64,000 nt of DNA, from positions 496,001 through 560,000 of the forward strand of contig NZ_JAZHSH010000001.1 in assembly GCF_040100845.1 (NCBI RefSeq). The letters run 5' to 3'. This stretch comes from Chengkuizengella sp. SCS-71B (lineage in GTDB: Bacteria; Bacillota; Bacilli; Paenibacillales; KCTC-33759). The position numbers were made by a program, and so were the translations under genes. The notes under the pieces were generated by a model, which did no database searches, had not been told where the DNA came from, and saw only the letters and a list, made by a program, of their open reading frames with translations. Shown piece after piece: positions 37,005-47,458 of the stretch (position 1 is the stretch's first letter; every line of letters starts with the position of its first letter).

Positions 37005-38014
37005 CAAAAGATGACATGCTGCAGGAGGTTCGCACAGAGGATGCTATTGGAATGGTGTTGGCTCATGATCTGACTCAAATTATTCCAGGTGAATTTAAGG
37101 GCAGATTGTTCAAAAAAGGACATGTAATTCAAAAAGACGACATTCCTAAACTGCTTGATATTGGCAAAGAACATATCTACATCTTAAATTTAAAAAACGG
37201 TTATCTTCATGAAAATGAAGCTGCAATTCAGATGGCAAACTTACTGTATGGAAAAAATGTCGAATTAACTGAACCAAGAGAGGGAAAAGTAAACATAAAT
37301 TCCAAAATTCATGGGTTGGTTAAAGTGAATGCTGAATTAGTAAATGAAGTAAATAAAATTGATGATATCGCAGTAGCTACTTTGAAGAATAATACATTAG
37401 TTAAAGCAAATCAACCGATAGTTGGCACAAGAGTTATTCCTTTAATCGTAAATAAAGAAAAACTAGAACAGTTTGAAAAAACAATTGCACAGTATCAATT
37501 AGACAATGATGATTCATTAATTCATGTGAAGCCTTTTCGTCAAATGAAGGTTGGTTTGATTACAACCGGCGGAGAAGTATTTAGTGGGCGAATTAAAGAT
37601 AAATTTGGTCCTATTGTAAAACAGAAAGTTGCTGAACTAGGGTCTGAAGTTATAGATCAGCGTTTTTCTCCAGATAATACTGAAACGATCATACAACATA
37701 TTCAAACGTTTAAAGATGAACATGTGGATCTCATTTTAATAACAGGAGGAATGTCTGTAGATCCAGATGATCGAACACCGGGTGCAATTAAACAATCAGG
37801 TGCGGATGTGGTGAGTTACGGTACTCCGATGTTGCCTGGATCTATGTTGATGATGGCTTATTTAGGAGATACACCCATTATGGGACTTCCAGGGTGTGTG
37901 ATGCATGATCCATTCACCTCTTTTGATGTGTTGTTGCCCAGAATCTGTGCAGGTGAAAAAATTAAAAAGGAAGACATCACTATTATGGGCTATGGTGGAT
38001 TATATCACTGTTAA
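37001..38014 (+). CDS. Molybdopterin-binding protein, MoeA-related
   Basis: 337 residues, shorter than MoeA (about 400). The N-terminal part is MoeA-like ([20 protein letters not shown]). The C-terminal half is a MoCF domain with [37 protein letters not shown] and [10 protein letters not shown]. No clear MoeA domain IV. Translationally coupled to moaB. A role in metal insertion is likely; exact activity uncertain. Confidence 0.85.
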   Translation: MTKDDMLQEVRTEDAIGMVLAHDLTQIIPGEFKGRLFKKGHVIQKDDIPKLLDIGKEHIYILNLKNGYLHENEAAIQMANLLYGKNVELTEPREGKVNINSKIHGLVKVNAELVNEVNKIDDIAVATLKNNTLVKANQPIVGTRVIPLIVNKEKLEQFEKTIAQYQLDNDDSLIHVKPFRQMKVGLITTGGEVFSGRIKDKFGPIVKQKVAELGSEVIDQRFSPDNTETIIQHIQTFKDEHVDLILITGGMSVDPDDRTPGAIKQSGADVVSYGTPMLPGSMLMMAYLGDTPIMGLPGCVMHDPFTSFDVLLPRICAGEKIKKEDITIMGYGGLYHC

Positions 38015-38058
38015 GCTATAATATAGAGATAGATATTAAAACGAAAGGAGGGATTCCC

Positions 38059-38313
38059 ATGGGTCTTGGAGCCATTGGAATACCCGGGCTAATCCTGATT
38101 TTAATCATTGCATTAGTTTTATTTGGTCCGAATAAACTTCCAGAGTTAGGTCGTGCATTTGGCAAAACGTTAAAGGAATTTAAAAAAGGTGCAAATGGTA
38201 TTTTAGATGAAGATGAGAAAAAGAAACAAGAAACGACACGTAAAGAGATTAATGAAGAAGTAGTAACACAAAGTAAAAATGAGAAGGAAGATAACAGAAG
38301 ATTGCCTGAATAA
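38059..38313 (+). CDS. tatA: Twin-arginine translocase subunit TatA
   Basis: 84 residues: one membrane helix (about 5-23), the hinge [14 protein letters not shown], an amphipathic helix (KTLKEFKKG) and a charged tail. Family length is 50-90. TatA multimers form the pore for folded proteins. Strong AAAGGAGGG site; upstream of tatC, as TatAy-TatCy in B. subtilis. Confidence 0.95.
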   Translation: MGLGAIGIPGLILILIIALVLFGPNKLPELGRAFGKTLKEFKKGANGILDEDEKKKQETTRKEINEEVVTQSKNEKEDNRRLPE

Positions 38314-38326
38314 GTTGGTGAGTAAG

Positions 38327-39082
38327 ATGAGTTCTAATCAAGAAATGGATTTAGTCCAGCACCTAGGTGAATTACGCAAGCGTATTATCTGGGTTGTTAT
38401 AATATTAGTTGTTTGTATGGTCGCAGGATTTGTCATAGCAAGACCTATTATCAATTATCTAATGGGGGCAGCTCCTGCTGACCTTAGTTTACATGCTTTA
38501 TCACCATGGGATTCTGTTCGGATGTATGTCAATGTAGCATTTATTTTCGCATTGGTCATTTCTCTCCCATTTACGTTGTACCAAATTTGGGCTTTTGTAA
38601 AACCAGGATTAAAACCTAAAGAGCAAAAAGCTTCACTTGCTTATGTGCCCTTTGCATTTTTAATGGTTTTAGTAGGGTTGTCATTTGGTTATTTTGTTGT
38701 GTTTCCGTTAGCTTTTTTGTTTACATCAACGATTACAGAAAGCTTGGGACTAATAGAAACGTATGGAATTAGTCAATATTTTTCATTTATGTTTAACATT
38801 TTATTACCACTCGCAGCCGTTTTTCAATTGCCAGTTGTTGTCATGTTTTTAACAAAAATAAAAATATTAAACCCAAACCTCTTAAAAAAAGTAAGAAAGT
38901 TTGCTTATTTTATACTTGTTGTTTTAGGTACTTTAGTTACGCCTCCAGATGCCATTACGGCTTTAATTGTTGCCGTACCTATGATACTTTTATATGAATT
39001 CAGTGCCTTACTATCAAAAAGAGTATATAAGAAACAATTAGAGATGGATCGTGCTTGGGAAGAGGAATATGGTGAGAAATAA
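38327..39082 (+). CDS. tatC: Twin-arginine translocase subunit TatC
   Basis: 251 residues from ATG 38327; TTG/GTG at 38315-38318 are possible earlier starts. Six membrane helices, N-terminal LVQHLGELRKRI (signal-peptide binding) and FVKPGLKPKEQK. Together with TatA it forms a minimal TatAC system. Confidence 0.95.
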   Translation: MSSNQEMDLVQHLGELRKRIIWVVIILVVCMVAGFVIARPIINYLMGAAPADLSLHALSPWDSVRMYVNVAFIFALVISLPFTLYQIWAFVKPGLKPKEQKASLAYVPFAFLMVLVGLSFGYFVVFPLAFLFTSTITESLGLIETYGISQYFSFMFNILLPLAAVFQLPVVVMFLTKIKILNPNLLKKVRKFAYFILVVLGTLVTPPDAITALIVAVPMILLYEFSALLSKRVYKKQLEMDRAWEEEYGEK

Positions 39083-39094
39083 TAGATTGATATG

Positions 39095-39138
39095 AAAAAC
39101 ACTATGTAAGTGCATGAAGCACATATATTAGTGTTTTT
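39095..39138 (+). terminator. Terminator after tatC
   Basis: AAAAACACTA ... GTGC-ATGAA-GCAC ... TAGTGTTTTT. Stable hairpin with flanking A and T runs, ends the moaC-tatC transcript before the groESL promoter. Confidence 0.85.
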
Positions 39139-39266
39139 CCACTTTTAGAACTAGTGAATAACTATTTTAATGACAAAGTATAAGTCAATCACCCCTCTTT
39201 CATCGGCTTCAGGCTCATCAATCAGAGAGTTTTCTTTAAAATTCACAAAAAATTTGTTTAAATCAC

Positions 39267-39333
39267 TTGAAATGTCTTCATAAAATGAGTATGATAAATA
39301 GTATTGTTAGCACTTTACTAAACCGAGTGCTAA
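39267..39333 (+). promoter_or_regulatory. groESL promoter with CIRCE operator (HrcA)
   Basis: TTGAAA (39267-39272), 17-base spacer, TATGAT (39290-39295), then CIRCE at 39307-39333: TTAGCACTT-N9-GAGTGCTAA, one mismatch from the consensus TTAGCACTC arm. HrcA binding here represses groESL until heat stress. Confidence 0.95.
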
Positions 39334-39389
39334 TAATACCAAAATAATGTAACTTAGCATTACATATTTTTTAAGGAGGGTTATTACCT

Positions 39390-39671
39390 ATGATTAAGCC
39401 ACTAGGTGATCGCGTAGTGATAGAAGCTGTTGCGAAGGAGGAAACAACAGCTAGCGGTATCGTATTACCAGATTCAGCGAAAGAAAAACCTCAAGAGGGT
39501 AAAATTGTTGCTGTAGGAAGCGGTACTTTAAAAGATGGAGAGCGTATTCCTCTTGAAGTAAAAGCAGGAGACATGGTACTATTCTCTAAATATGCAGGCA
39601 CAGAAGTGAAGTACGACGGTCAAGAATTATTGATCATGCGTGAAAGTGATATTCTTGCAGTTTTAGCATAA
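39390..39671 (+). CDS. groES: Co-chaperonin GroES
   Basis: 93 residues, the usual length. [20 protein letters not shown] at the start, mobile loop [16 protein letters not shown], and [18 protein letters not shown] at the end. Heptameric lid of GroEL. Ribosome site AAGGAGGG. Confidence 0.98.
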   Translation: MIKPLGDRVVIEAVAKEETTASGIVLPDSAKEKPQEGKIVAVGSGTLKDGERIPLEVKAGDMVLFSKYAGTEVKYDGQELLIMRESDILAVLA

Positions 39672-39699
39672 ATATATACGGTTCAATTTAAGGAGGTAA

Positions 39700-41355
<1,656 letters not shown>

Positions 41356-41428
41356 GGATGAAAAAACCTTAATACATCAATGTTTTTGAGTTCCCATACA
41401 CGATCATGTTCATATTTTTGTTCATGTT

Positions 41429-41977
41429 TTAGGTAATAAGATTTATAGAGAGGTCTTTCATTAAGTTACTGAACTTATTGGAAGCCTCTTTTTTAATGTT
41501 CTTTGTCATATGTGCGTATATGTCCATGGTAGTGTTAATATCTGAATGTCCTAATCGTTCTTGTATCTCTTTTATGTGTACGTTAGCTTCTATTAATAAG
41601 GACGTGTGAGTATGTCTAAATGAATGAGGTGTGACCTGTTTTTGTATAGATGTTTTCTTAAGTAGTCGCTGCATTCTTATTGATAAATGCTTAATTGTTT
41701 TAGGATAGCCTTCATTTGTTGCAAAAATAAAATCATTATCTTTGTAAAAAAGTTTGTTTTCCTTTTTGATTATATCTTGTTCTTGTTTGTATAGTTTGAG
41801 TAAGTCAATTAAAATGTTATCTATTGTAATGGTTCTGATTGATCCCTCTGTTTTTGGTGTAAGCAATGTATATTTTAACTTGTTATTTGTAGGATTGTAG
41901 TATGTTCTAATAACCCTAAGTGTTTGCTCCTTAAAGTCAATGTCAGACCATTTTAAAGCTACCATTTCCCCGATTCG
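41429..41977 (-). pseudogene. int: Tyrosine-recombinase phage integrase, N-terminally deleted
   Basis: Retains the whole catalytic domain: Arg in ARIGEM, HSFRHTH, the GHSDINTT segment and the nucleophile Tyr in DIYAHMT. The N-terminal core-binding domain is gone. At 41977 the sequence jumps from integrase into the 3' end of an XkdX gene (41981-42019), so a deletion removed everything between. The open frame continues to 42097 only by chance. Near-identical to the copy at 52947-53626. Confidence 0.9.
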
Positions 41978-41980
41978 TGC

Positions 41981-42019
41981 TGGATTACACAAGCTCAGTT
42001 TAATTTGATCAAAGGATAA
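41981..42019 (+). pseudogene. XkdX 3' fragment
   Basis: Encodes ITQAQFNLIKG-stop in the plus direction, matching the last residues of the intact XkdX at 54137-54253 (with one altered codon at the join). Remnant of the first prophage's tail region, fused to the integrase fragment by deletion. Confidence 0.75.
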
Positions 42020-42031
42020 TGATAAGAACCA

Positions 42032-42060
42032 GAACCAATTCAATATATTGGTTCTTTTTT
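42032..42060 (+). terminator. Terminator after XkdX fragment
   Basis: GAACCAAT-TCAATAT-ATTGGTTC followed by TTTTTT. The same hairpin follows the intact XkdX gene near 54260-54290. Confidence 0.85.
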
Positions 42061-42076
42061 TATTATAGTAGACACT

Positions 42077-42286
42077 GGTATAATAGCACATTTTCAAACA
42101 ATCAAGTCACTTGTCTATACCAAAATGAAGGGTTTAAACATAGAATATAAGGAAGAACTATTACGCACTCATAGAATCCTTCTACGGAAACCTCACTATT
42201 TATATAGTGGGGTTTTAAACTATGAAAAATGTGCGCTTGTATCAGAGTATTAACCCAAGCAGTTTAGATTTTCCTTTCATAGTATA
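42077..42286 (+). repeat. YjcZ leader repeat 1 with hairpin and sigma-K-like promoter
   Basis: Begins GGTATAATAGCACATTTTCA, includes CAAGTCACTTG and CTATACC. The hairpin AAACCTCACTAT/ATAGTGGGGTTT (42188-42215) follows. It ends with GCA-N16-CATAGTATA (-10 at 42278-42286), 32 bases before the YjcZ start. Confidence 0.8.
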
Positions 42287-42317
42287 TGAGTACAACATAA
42301 TGAAAGGAGGAATTAAC

Positions 42318-42473
42318 ATGAGTGGACACAACGGTTCTACAGCAGGAATTGTTCTAGTACTATTCATTCTTTTAGTTATTATACTAATTGCTGCAAGTGG
42401 ACGTTCGAGATATACTTCATACCAACAAGGAGCACCATTTTTTGAATGTGTGAGCCGTCCAAGCACTGTGTAG
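42318..42473 (+). CDS. YjcZ-family sporulation-type small membrane protein 1
   Basis: 51 residues, start MSGHNGSTAG, then the family's hydrophobic core AGIVLVLFILLVIILIAASG and a variable tail ending VSRPSTV. Ribosome site GAAAGGAGG. YjcZ-like proteins are small single-helix proteins found in spores; the molecular role is unknown. The N-terminus differs from the common MSAYGRRSGSG type. Confidence 0.85.
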   Translation: MSGHNGSTAGIVLVLFILLVIILIAASGRSRYTSYQQGAPFFECVSRPSTV

Positions 42474-42508
42474 CTTCTTTAAAACAACTGAATGCAATGT
42501 GACTAGCC

Positions 42509-42691
42509 ATGTCACTTGTCTATACCAAAATGAAGGGTTTAAACATAGAATATAAGGTAGAACTATTACACACTCATAGAATCCTTCTACGGAAACCTCA
42601 CTATTTATATAGTGGGGTTTTAAACTATGAAAAATGTGCGCTTGTATCAGAGTATTAACCCAAGCAGTTTAGATTATCCTTTCATAATATA
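42509..42691 (+). repeat. YjcZ leader repeat 2
   Basis: Lacks the first ~30 bases of the leader but keeps GTCACTTGTCTATACC, the hairpin (42593-42620) and a variant -10, CATAATATA (42683-42691). Confidence 0.78.
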
Positions 42692-42723
42692 TATTACATT
42701 ATAATTTGAAAGGAGGAATTCGA

Positions 42724-42882
42724 ATGAGTGCTTATGGAAGACGCTCTGGTAGTGGAGCAGGAATTGTTCTAGTACTATTCATTCTTTTAGTTATTATTTT
42801 AATTGCAGCAAATGGACGTTCGAGATATGTTTCAGATGCTAACATTGATTTAGGTTGTTGTCTGGGAGGAATGCCATTTTGA
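42724..42882 (+). CDS. YjcZ-family small membrane protein 2
   Basis: 52 residues: MSAYGRRSGSG, hydrophobic helix, ANGRSRYVS, then a tail with adjacent cysteines (LGCCLGGMPF). AAAGGAGG 6 bases upstream of ATG. The GCC tail recurs in the copy at 55542. Confidence 0.85.
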   Translation: MSAYGRRSGSGAGIVLVLFILLVIILIAANGRSRYVSDANIDLGCCLGGMPF

Positions 42883-42964
42883 TTGCCATGAGGTAAGTGC
42901 AAAATCCAAAATTATTTGTAAACCATTTAGTATTATAATCTAAGTATTTTATAGATAAGTTATA

Positions 42965-42995
42965 CAGTCAAAACCCTACGTATTTAACAGTAGGG
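42965..42995 (+). terminator. Cassette-end hairpin
   Basis: AAAACCCTACG...CAGTAGGGTTTCTTT. Related hairpins, CCCTGCC...AGCAGGG, close other cassettes at about 43475, 44387, 46550, 48872, 54791 and 55796. Confidence 0.75.
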
Positions 42996-43024
42996 TTTCT
43001 TTAATGTTAAGGAGGGTGGAGAGA

Positions 43025-43078
43025 TTGGAATTAAATATCATTCACCCTATGCAATTCTTTTTTTATGAAATGGTATAA
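43025..43078 (+). pseudogene. BhlA-type holin, truncated start 1
   Basis: TTG start with intact AAGGAGGGTGG ribosome site encodes MELNII, then diverges to a stop at 43078. The first 27 bases match the intact holin at 48922. The stop overlaps the start of the next YjcZ leader. Confidence 0.75.
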
Positions 43079-43281
43079 TAGCACATTTTCAAACAAGTAT
43101 GTCACCTGTCTATACCAAAATGAAGGATTTAAACATAGAATATAAGGTAGAACTATTACGCACTCATAGAATCCTTCTACGAAAACCTCACTATTTATGT
43201 AGTGGGGTTTTAAACTATGAAAAATGTGTACTTGTATCAGAGCATTAACTCAAGCAGATAATATTTTCCTTTCATAGTATA
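43072..43281 (+). repeat. YjcZ leader repeat 3
   Basis: Full-length leader from GGTATAATAGCAC, hairpin at 43183-43210, -10 CATAGTATA at 43273-43281. Confidence 0.8.
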
Positions 43282-43313
43282 TATTACAAAATATATAGAA
43301 AGGAGGGATTAAC

Positions 43314-43442
43314 ATGGGAGCAGCTATAGTTTTGGTTTTATTCATTCTATTGGTTATTATTCTTATAGCAGCAAGTGGACATTCGAGATATGAATATACC
43401 ATACTTGATTGCTCTGTCTGCCTGTGCGCTAAGGTATGGTAA
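43314..43442 (+). CDS. YjcZ-family small membrane protein 3
   Basis: 42 residues. Short N-terminus MGAA instead of MSAYGRRSGSGA, helix IVLVLFILLVIILIAASG, and a Cys-rich tail LDCSVCLCAKVW. GAAAGGAGGG upstream. The CxxCxC tail suggests cross-linking or metal binding; untested. Confidence 0.82.
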   Translation: MGAAIVLVLFILLVIILIAASGHSRYEYTILDCSVCLCAKVW

Positions 43443-43526
43443 TTATATAAAATACTAACTAATAATAAATTCAAAACCCTACGTTTTTAACAGCTGGGTT
43501 CCTTAATGTTAAGGAGGGTGGAGAGA

Positions 43527-43589
43527 TTGGAATTAAATATCATTCAATATTTTTTAACTCAGGGACCCTTTGTGGTCCTTTTAGTTTGA
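43527..43589 (+). pseudogene. BhlA-type holin, truncated start 2
   Basis: 20 residues, MELNIIQYFLTQGPFVVLLV, then TGA. It ends right after GGGACC-CTTTGT-GGTCCTTTT, a hairpin plus T-run that in the intact holin is simply part of the coding sequence. The remnant may thus act as a terminator. Confidence 0.75.
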
Positions 43590-43592
43590 CTT

Positions 43593-43799
43593 AGGATAAT
43601 AGCACATTTTTAAACAAGCAAGTCACTTGTCTATACCAAATGAATTGTATGAACATAGTATATATGGCAGAACTATTACTACTCATAGAATCCTTCTACG
43701 GAAACCTCACTATTTATATAGTGGGGTTTTAAACTATGAAAAATGTGCGCTTGTATCAGAGCATTAACCCAAGCAGTTTAGATGATTTGACATAGTATA
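43593..43799 (+). repeat. YjcZ leader repeat 4
   Basis: Starts GGATAATAGCAC; hairpin 43702-43729; -10 CATAGTATA 43791-43799. The stretch before the -10 is changed (GATGATTTGA in place of GATTTTCCTTT). Confidence 0.78.
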
Positions 43800-43831
43800 T
43801 ATTACATCATATATAGAAAGGAGGGTTCTTT

Positions 43832-43981
43832 ATGGGTGCAGCTTTAGCTTTGGTTTTATTTATTCTTTTAGTTATCATATTAGTTGCTGCAAGTGGAGGT
43901 AGATATAGTGGAAACCTAATGTCACTTTTGCCGCCGAGTGCTCCTAGACCTGAGATACCAGAGCCAGTATCATCACTATAA
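43832..43981 (+). CDS. YjcZ-family small membrane protein 4
   Basis: 49 residues: MGAALALVLFILLVIILVAASGGRY, then a Pro-rich tail (LLPPSAPRPEIPEPVSSL). GAAAGGAGGG upstream. The Pro-rich tail is unlike the other copies. The stop runs directly into the next, shortened leader. Confidence 0.82.
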   Translation: MGAALALVLFILLVIILVAASGGRYSGNLMSLLPPSAPRPEIPEPVSSL

Positions 43982-43984
43982 TCT

Positions 43985-44100
43985 CTCTACGGTGTAAACC
44001 CCACAAATAGTGAGGTTTACAACTATGAAAAATGTGCACTTGCCCCTAGGATACTAGTCTATGCAAAATATATTTTCCTTTCATAGTATATAGTACGTCA
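43985..44100 (+). repeat. YjcZ leader repeat 5, short, hairpin inverted
   Basis: Only the right half is present. The hairpin at 43994-44020 reads GTAAACCCCAC-AAATA-GTGAGGTTTAC, the reverse complement of the usual GTAAACCTCAC...GTGGGGTTTAC. The flanks CTCTCTACGGT and CTATGAAAAATGTG keep the normal direction. -10 CATAGTATA at 44092-44100. Confidence 0.8.
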
Positions 44101-44121
44101 AGTAGAAAGGAGGAATTCAAA

Positions 44122-44253
44122 TGAGTGCTTATGGAAGACGCTCTGGTAGTGGAGCTGCTATAGTTTTGGTACTATTTATTCTTTTAGTTATCATCTTATT
44201 AGCTTCTTGGGCTATGTCTCCAGATTTACCACAAGGATCAAGCCCGTTTTAGG
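44122..44253 (+). CDS. YjcZ-family small membrane protein 5
   Basis: 43 residues: MSAYGRRSGSGAAIVLVLFI..., with the end of the helix altered to LLASWAMS and a short tail DLPQGSSPF. Ribosome site AAAGGAGG. Directly precedes the first lysis cassette. Confidence 0.84.
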
Positions 44254-44439
44254 TCTTGCTATTATTTGTATTCCCTGTGGTAGTGCAAACTCTAAATATT
44301 TGTACCGTATATAGTCCCCATCAGTATTACAATAAAAAGTATTTTCTCAACTTATGAATAGATGAATTTTTATAAAGTAAAATCATAACCCTGCCTATTT
44401 AAAGCAGGGTTATTTAATTGTAAAAGGAGGGTGGAGAGA

Positions 44440-44751
44440 TTGGAAGAAATTATGAGACAAGTCAATCGTTTGGATACTGAACAAGTAGAAATGAAACGTC
44501 GTCTCGACAAATTGGAAATCAATGATGAAAGACATGAGGAAGATATAAGGCAATTATACGCACATCAAGAAGGAACAAAAGCTTATGTAAATCAGATCCT
44601 GCAAAAGTTAGATAGTTTAGAAACGAAATTATTCAATGCTTTATCAAACACCACAGCAAACAATCTTAAAGAACGTCAAGGCTGGATGGAGCTTTTTAAA
44701 TATGTGATCACTGCCACGATTGGTGCGGTGATCTTCTATTTATTTCAGTGA
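44440..44751 (+). CDS. XhlA-like phage lysis-associated membrane protein
   Basis: 103 residues from TTG, 9 bases after AAAGGAGG (a GTG at 44431 is too close). Coiled-coil N-terminal part (about 1-75) and one C-terminal membrane helix, FKYVITATIGAVIFYLF, the layout of PBSX XhlA. With holin and amidase it makes the phage lysis cassette. Different family from the BhlA-type proteins at 48922 and 55832. Confidence 0.85.
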   Translation: MEEIMRQVNRLDTEQVEMKRRLDKLEINDERHEEDIRQLYAHQEGTKAYVNQILQKLDSLETKLFNALSNTTANNLKERQGWMELFKYVITATIGAVIFYLFQ

Positions 44752-44774
44752 ATTTAGAAAGGAAGTGAAGCACT

Positions 44775-45556
44775 TTGACCTTCAAAATAAAATACCCCAT
44801 CACGAAGAAATACCACTAAAGGCACAAAAAGACGATCAGGAATTAAGATGCCAAAAGTGGGGTTTGTTGTTGCTCACGATACAGGAAACGATGGTTCCAC
44901 AGCTTTACAAAATATTAAATACTACGAGAATTCAAACAATGTCATGTACGCTTCAGCTCATATTTTTGTAGATGACACAGGGTATTTATGAGTGTATTCC
45001 TTTACTAACAGATACACCTGAAAAGGCTTGGCATGTTCAGTATCAAAAATCTTTAGATAATCAGATATTTGGTGATGATGCGAATGATATAGCAGCAGGT
45101 GTTGAGCTTTGTTTTTCTCATAAGAGAGGCAGTATTAATAATGAAGAAGCTTATAACAGGTATGTATGGGTAATTGCTTATATCTGTTTTAAGTTTGGAT
45201 TAGATCCTACTAAAGCAATCATCGGTCATCATATCCTTGATCCACAGTGTAAAACAGATCCGCAAAACGCACTATCAAAAATGGATAAATCTTATGATCA
45301 GTTATTACAAGATGTAGTTAAGGAATATTATGATTGTTTACCGAGGGAGGAATTGATTTTGAAGTTAAAAAAATGGCAGATAGAAATGGCTCATCAATCT
45401 ATTGAGAATCTTAATGAAAAAGAGTTGCTACATGATGTTGATGAATGGAAAAAGAAAGTAGAGGACAAGCCTGACGAGGTTTTACAGGACATACCATGGT
45501 TATTTTTTGTTATGTTAGATCGATTATCAAATAAAAAATTGAAAGGTGGAAATTAA
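44775..45556 (+). pseudogene. N-acetylmuramoyl-L-alanine amidase, doubly frameshifted
   Basis: Homologous throughout to the intact amidase at 49160-49942. Start is TTG. A 2-base deletion (AAATACCACTAAAG against AAATACCTTACTAAAG) stops the frame after about 14 codons. An extra G at ACACAGGGTATTT, near 44980, shifts it again. The remaining long frame 44972-45556 holds the second half including GHHILDP. Not functional as one protein. Confidence 0.88.
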
Positions 45557-45557
45557 A

Positions 45558-45797
45558 ATGGATTTTCAAATTTATGATTTTGCAATTGTGCCGATTATCG
45601 TTGAGTTAGTTGGCTTAGCAAAACAATTAGGATTAGGGGCTAAATTATTACCAGTTTTTTCTCTCGTATTGGGGGTAGCAACTGGTATTTTTTATGTGGC
45701 TCCAGGTGATCCTAAACAAGCCATTTTAGTTGGTATTGTGATGGAGTTAGCTGCTAGTGGGTTATGGAGTGGTGCAAAGAATATGGTACGGAAATGA
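45558..45797 (+). CDS. Phage holin-like small membrane protein
   Basis: 79 residues from ATG 45558, after GAAAGGTGG. Two hydrophobic helices (about 28-48 and 56-70), with KQLGLGAKLLPVFSLVLGV and APGDPKQAILVGIV. Intact, unlike the amidase before it. Its family recurs downstream at 49944-50184. Confidence 0.85.
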   Translation: MDFQIYDFAIVPIIVELVGLAKQLGLGAKLLPVFSLVLGVATGIFYVAPGDPKQAILVGIVMELAASGLWSGAKNMVRK

Positions 45798-45801
45798 ATA
45801 G

Positions 45802-45836
45802 ATCCCCACTGGCTCATAGTGTAGTTGGTGGGGGTT
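45802..45836 (+). terminator. Terminator after holin
   Basis: CCCCAC-TGGCTCATAGTGTAGTTG-GTGGGG. Same element at 50189-50222 and, inverted, at about 48312-48348. Confidence 0.8.
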
Positions 45837-45905
45837 ATCAAATATTTATATTTTATGAAATTAATACATAGGGTTATATGAGCCCTGTACAATATAAACT
45901 AGCTG

Positions 45906-45938
45906 ACCTTAAAAAAGTTGTCTAGTTTAGTGTTGACA
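45906..45938 (-). mobile_element. Orphan IS3-type end
   Basis: ACCTTAAAAAAGTTGTCTAG and GTGTTGACA match the inverse of the left end of the IS at 46610 (TGTCAACACAAAACTAGACA). No transposase is attached. Trace of a second insertion lost by deletion, or of a deletion started at the IS. Confidence 0.75.
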
Positions 45939-46016
45939 GTCCAAGTATTTGTTGAACGAACAAAGATCACAGAAGAACAATATGAACAAATCGTAGGTGA
46001 ACCATATACAGTATAG
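45939..46016 (+). pseudogene. XkdX-like 3' fragment
   Basis: Encodes VFVERTKITEEQYEQIVGEP followed by YTV and a stop, the typical C-terminal half of XkdX-family tail proteins. It differs from the XkdX at 54137, so it derives from another gene. It is joined to the IS end on its left and followed by a YjcZ leader, the same neighbour order as at 54137. Confidence 0.7.
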
Positions 46017-46040
46017 GTTCTATTTTTATGTATGGACTTG

Positions 46041-46249
46041 GGTTGGAACACATTTTCAAACAAGCAAGTCATTTGTCTATACCAAAATGAAGGGTTTGAA
46101 CATAGAATATAAGGTAAAACCATTAAGCACTCATAGAATCCTTCTACGGAAACCTCACTATTTAATGTAGTGGGGTTTTAAACTATGAAAAATGTGCGCT
46201 TGTATCAGAGCATTAACCCAAGCAGTTTAGATTTTCCTTTCATAGTATA
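46041..46249 (+). repeat. YjcZ leader repeat 6
   Basis: Variant 5' end (GGTTGGAACACATTTTCAAA), CAAGTCATTTG, hairpin at 46149-46177, -10 CATAGTATA at 46241-46249. The 5' variant is shared with the leader at 55289. Confidence 0.8.
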
Positions 46250-46281
46250 TATTACATTATATATAGAAAGGAGGGATTCTA

Positions 46282-46458
46282 ATGAGTGCTTATGGAAGAC
46301 GCTCTGGTAGTGGAGCTGCAATTGTATTAGTACTATTTATTCTCTTAGTTATTATCCTAGTTGCTGCAAGTGGAGGATCGAGATATACAACCCCCTTACC
46401 AAACCCCATTAATGTTCAACCTAATATTGTTCTTGGCGATGAAAATTTCACATTATGA
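46282..46458 (+). CDS. YjcZ-family small membrane protein 6
   Basis: 58 residues: MSAYGRRSGSG, hydrophobic helix, GGSRY, then an Asn/Pro-rich tail (PLPNPINVQPNIVLGDENF). GAAAGGAGGG upstream. Among the longest tails in the family here. Confidence 0.85.
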   Translation: MSAYGRRSGSGAAIVLVLFILLVIILVAASGGSRYTTPLPNPINVQPNIVLGDENFTL

Positions 46459-46622
46459 GTGGTTGTGGTGGATTTTGCTATGAGAAGTAATCCTTTTCAA
46501 ATTCAAACTGTAGACATTTTATGTTTTAAAACTTTTAAAATCAAAGCACTGCCTATTTAAAGCAGGGTTTAAGGCTAAATAGAACTTATATGTGTTTGAA
46601 ATGGTGGATTGTCAACACAAAA

Positions 46623-47456
46623 CTAGACAACTTTTTTAAGGTGTTCAAGTTTATACTCAATCGGGCTTAAATATCCTAATGTTCCATGAATTCGAATGTA
46701 ATTAAACCAATGTATGTAATCTTGCAGTTCTATGGATAACTCTTCTAAGCTAGCAAATTGATGTCTTCTAATAAACTCTGTTTTGATGATTTTAAACGTA
46801 GCCTCGGCTACAGCATTATCATAAGGACAACCTTTCATACTTAAAGAACGCTTAATATCAAATGTCTCTAACACTTCATCTATCAACTTATTTTTAAATT
46901 CATTTCCACGATCTGTGTGGAAATATTGTATTTTACGAAGATCTCTCTGAATAGATGCAAACGCACGATAAACCAATGCTGCATCTTTGTTAGGACCTGT
47001 ACTGTACCCGATGATTTCTCTGTTGAAAAGATCAATAAATACACATATGTAATGCCACTTTTGATTGACTCTTACATAGGTTAGGTCACTGACGACCACA
47101 TTCAATTCTTCTTCTTGATCAAAATTACGGTTCAATTCATTTATTTGTTTAGACTCATTATACGTTGTTGGATGTGGCTTAAATTGTGCGATGGTGTAGG
47201 TAGAAACCAATCCCTGCTCTTTCATAATCCGACCAATTCGTCGTCTAGATACCTGATATCCTAACTTAGCTAACTCGATTTTCATCTTGCGAGTTCCATA
47301 ATTTTGACGACTTGCATTAAAAATATCAATCATAGTAGATGCCAGATTATCTTCCGAGGAATTTTCCTTTGCTTCATAATAATAGGTGCTTCTTGAGATG
47401 TTTAGGACTTTACACATTGCTGATATCGAGTATTTGTGACGATTATTCTTAATCAC
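46623..47456 (-). CDS. IS3-family transposase OrfB (integrase core)
   Basis: 277 residues. HTH_21-like start (YSISAMCKVLNISRSTYYYE), then the rve integrase domain: Asp in VVSDLTYV, Asp in FHTDRG, Glu in NAVAEATFKIIKTE, the DDE triad. Ends with HGTLGYLSPIEYK. In IS3 elements OrfB is usually made as an OrfAB fusion by -1 frameshifting. OrfA ends 2 bases upstream. Confidence 0.93.
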   Translation of the reverse strand: MIKNNRHKYSISAMCKVLNISRSTYYYEAKENSSEDNLASTMIDIFNASRQNYGTRKMKIELAKLGYQVSRRRIGRIMKEQGLVSTYTIAQFKPHPTTYNESKQINELNRNFDQEEELNVVVSDLTYVRVNQKWHYICVFIDLFNREIIGYSTGPNKDAALVYRAFASIQRDLRKIQYFHTDRGNEFKNKLIDEVLETFDIKRSLSMKGCPYDNAVAEATFKIIKTEFIRRHQFASLEELSIELQDYIHWFNYIRIHGTLGYLSPIEYKLEHLKKVV

Positions 47457-47458
47457 AT

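Noticed and set aside
42222..42317. Leader peptide MKNVRLYQSINPSS in front of several YjcZ genes
   Set aside because: Conserved only as DNA within the leader. In the second leader type it stops after MKNVYLP or MKNVYLH, it has no proper ribosome site, and it fuses to YjcZ only in some copies by chance.
43250..43474. Antisense frames over YjcZ genes (also 42242-42466, 48516-48707, 55517-55702)
   Set aside because: They are mirror frames of the repeated YjcZ codons without ribosome sites.
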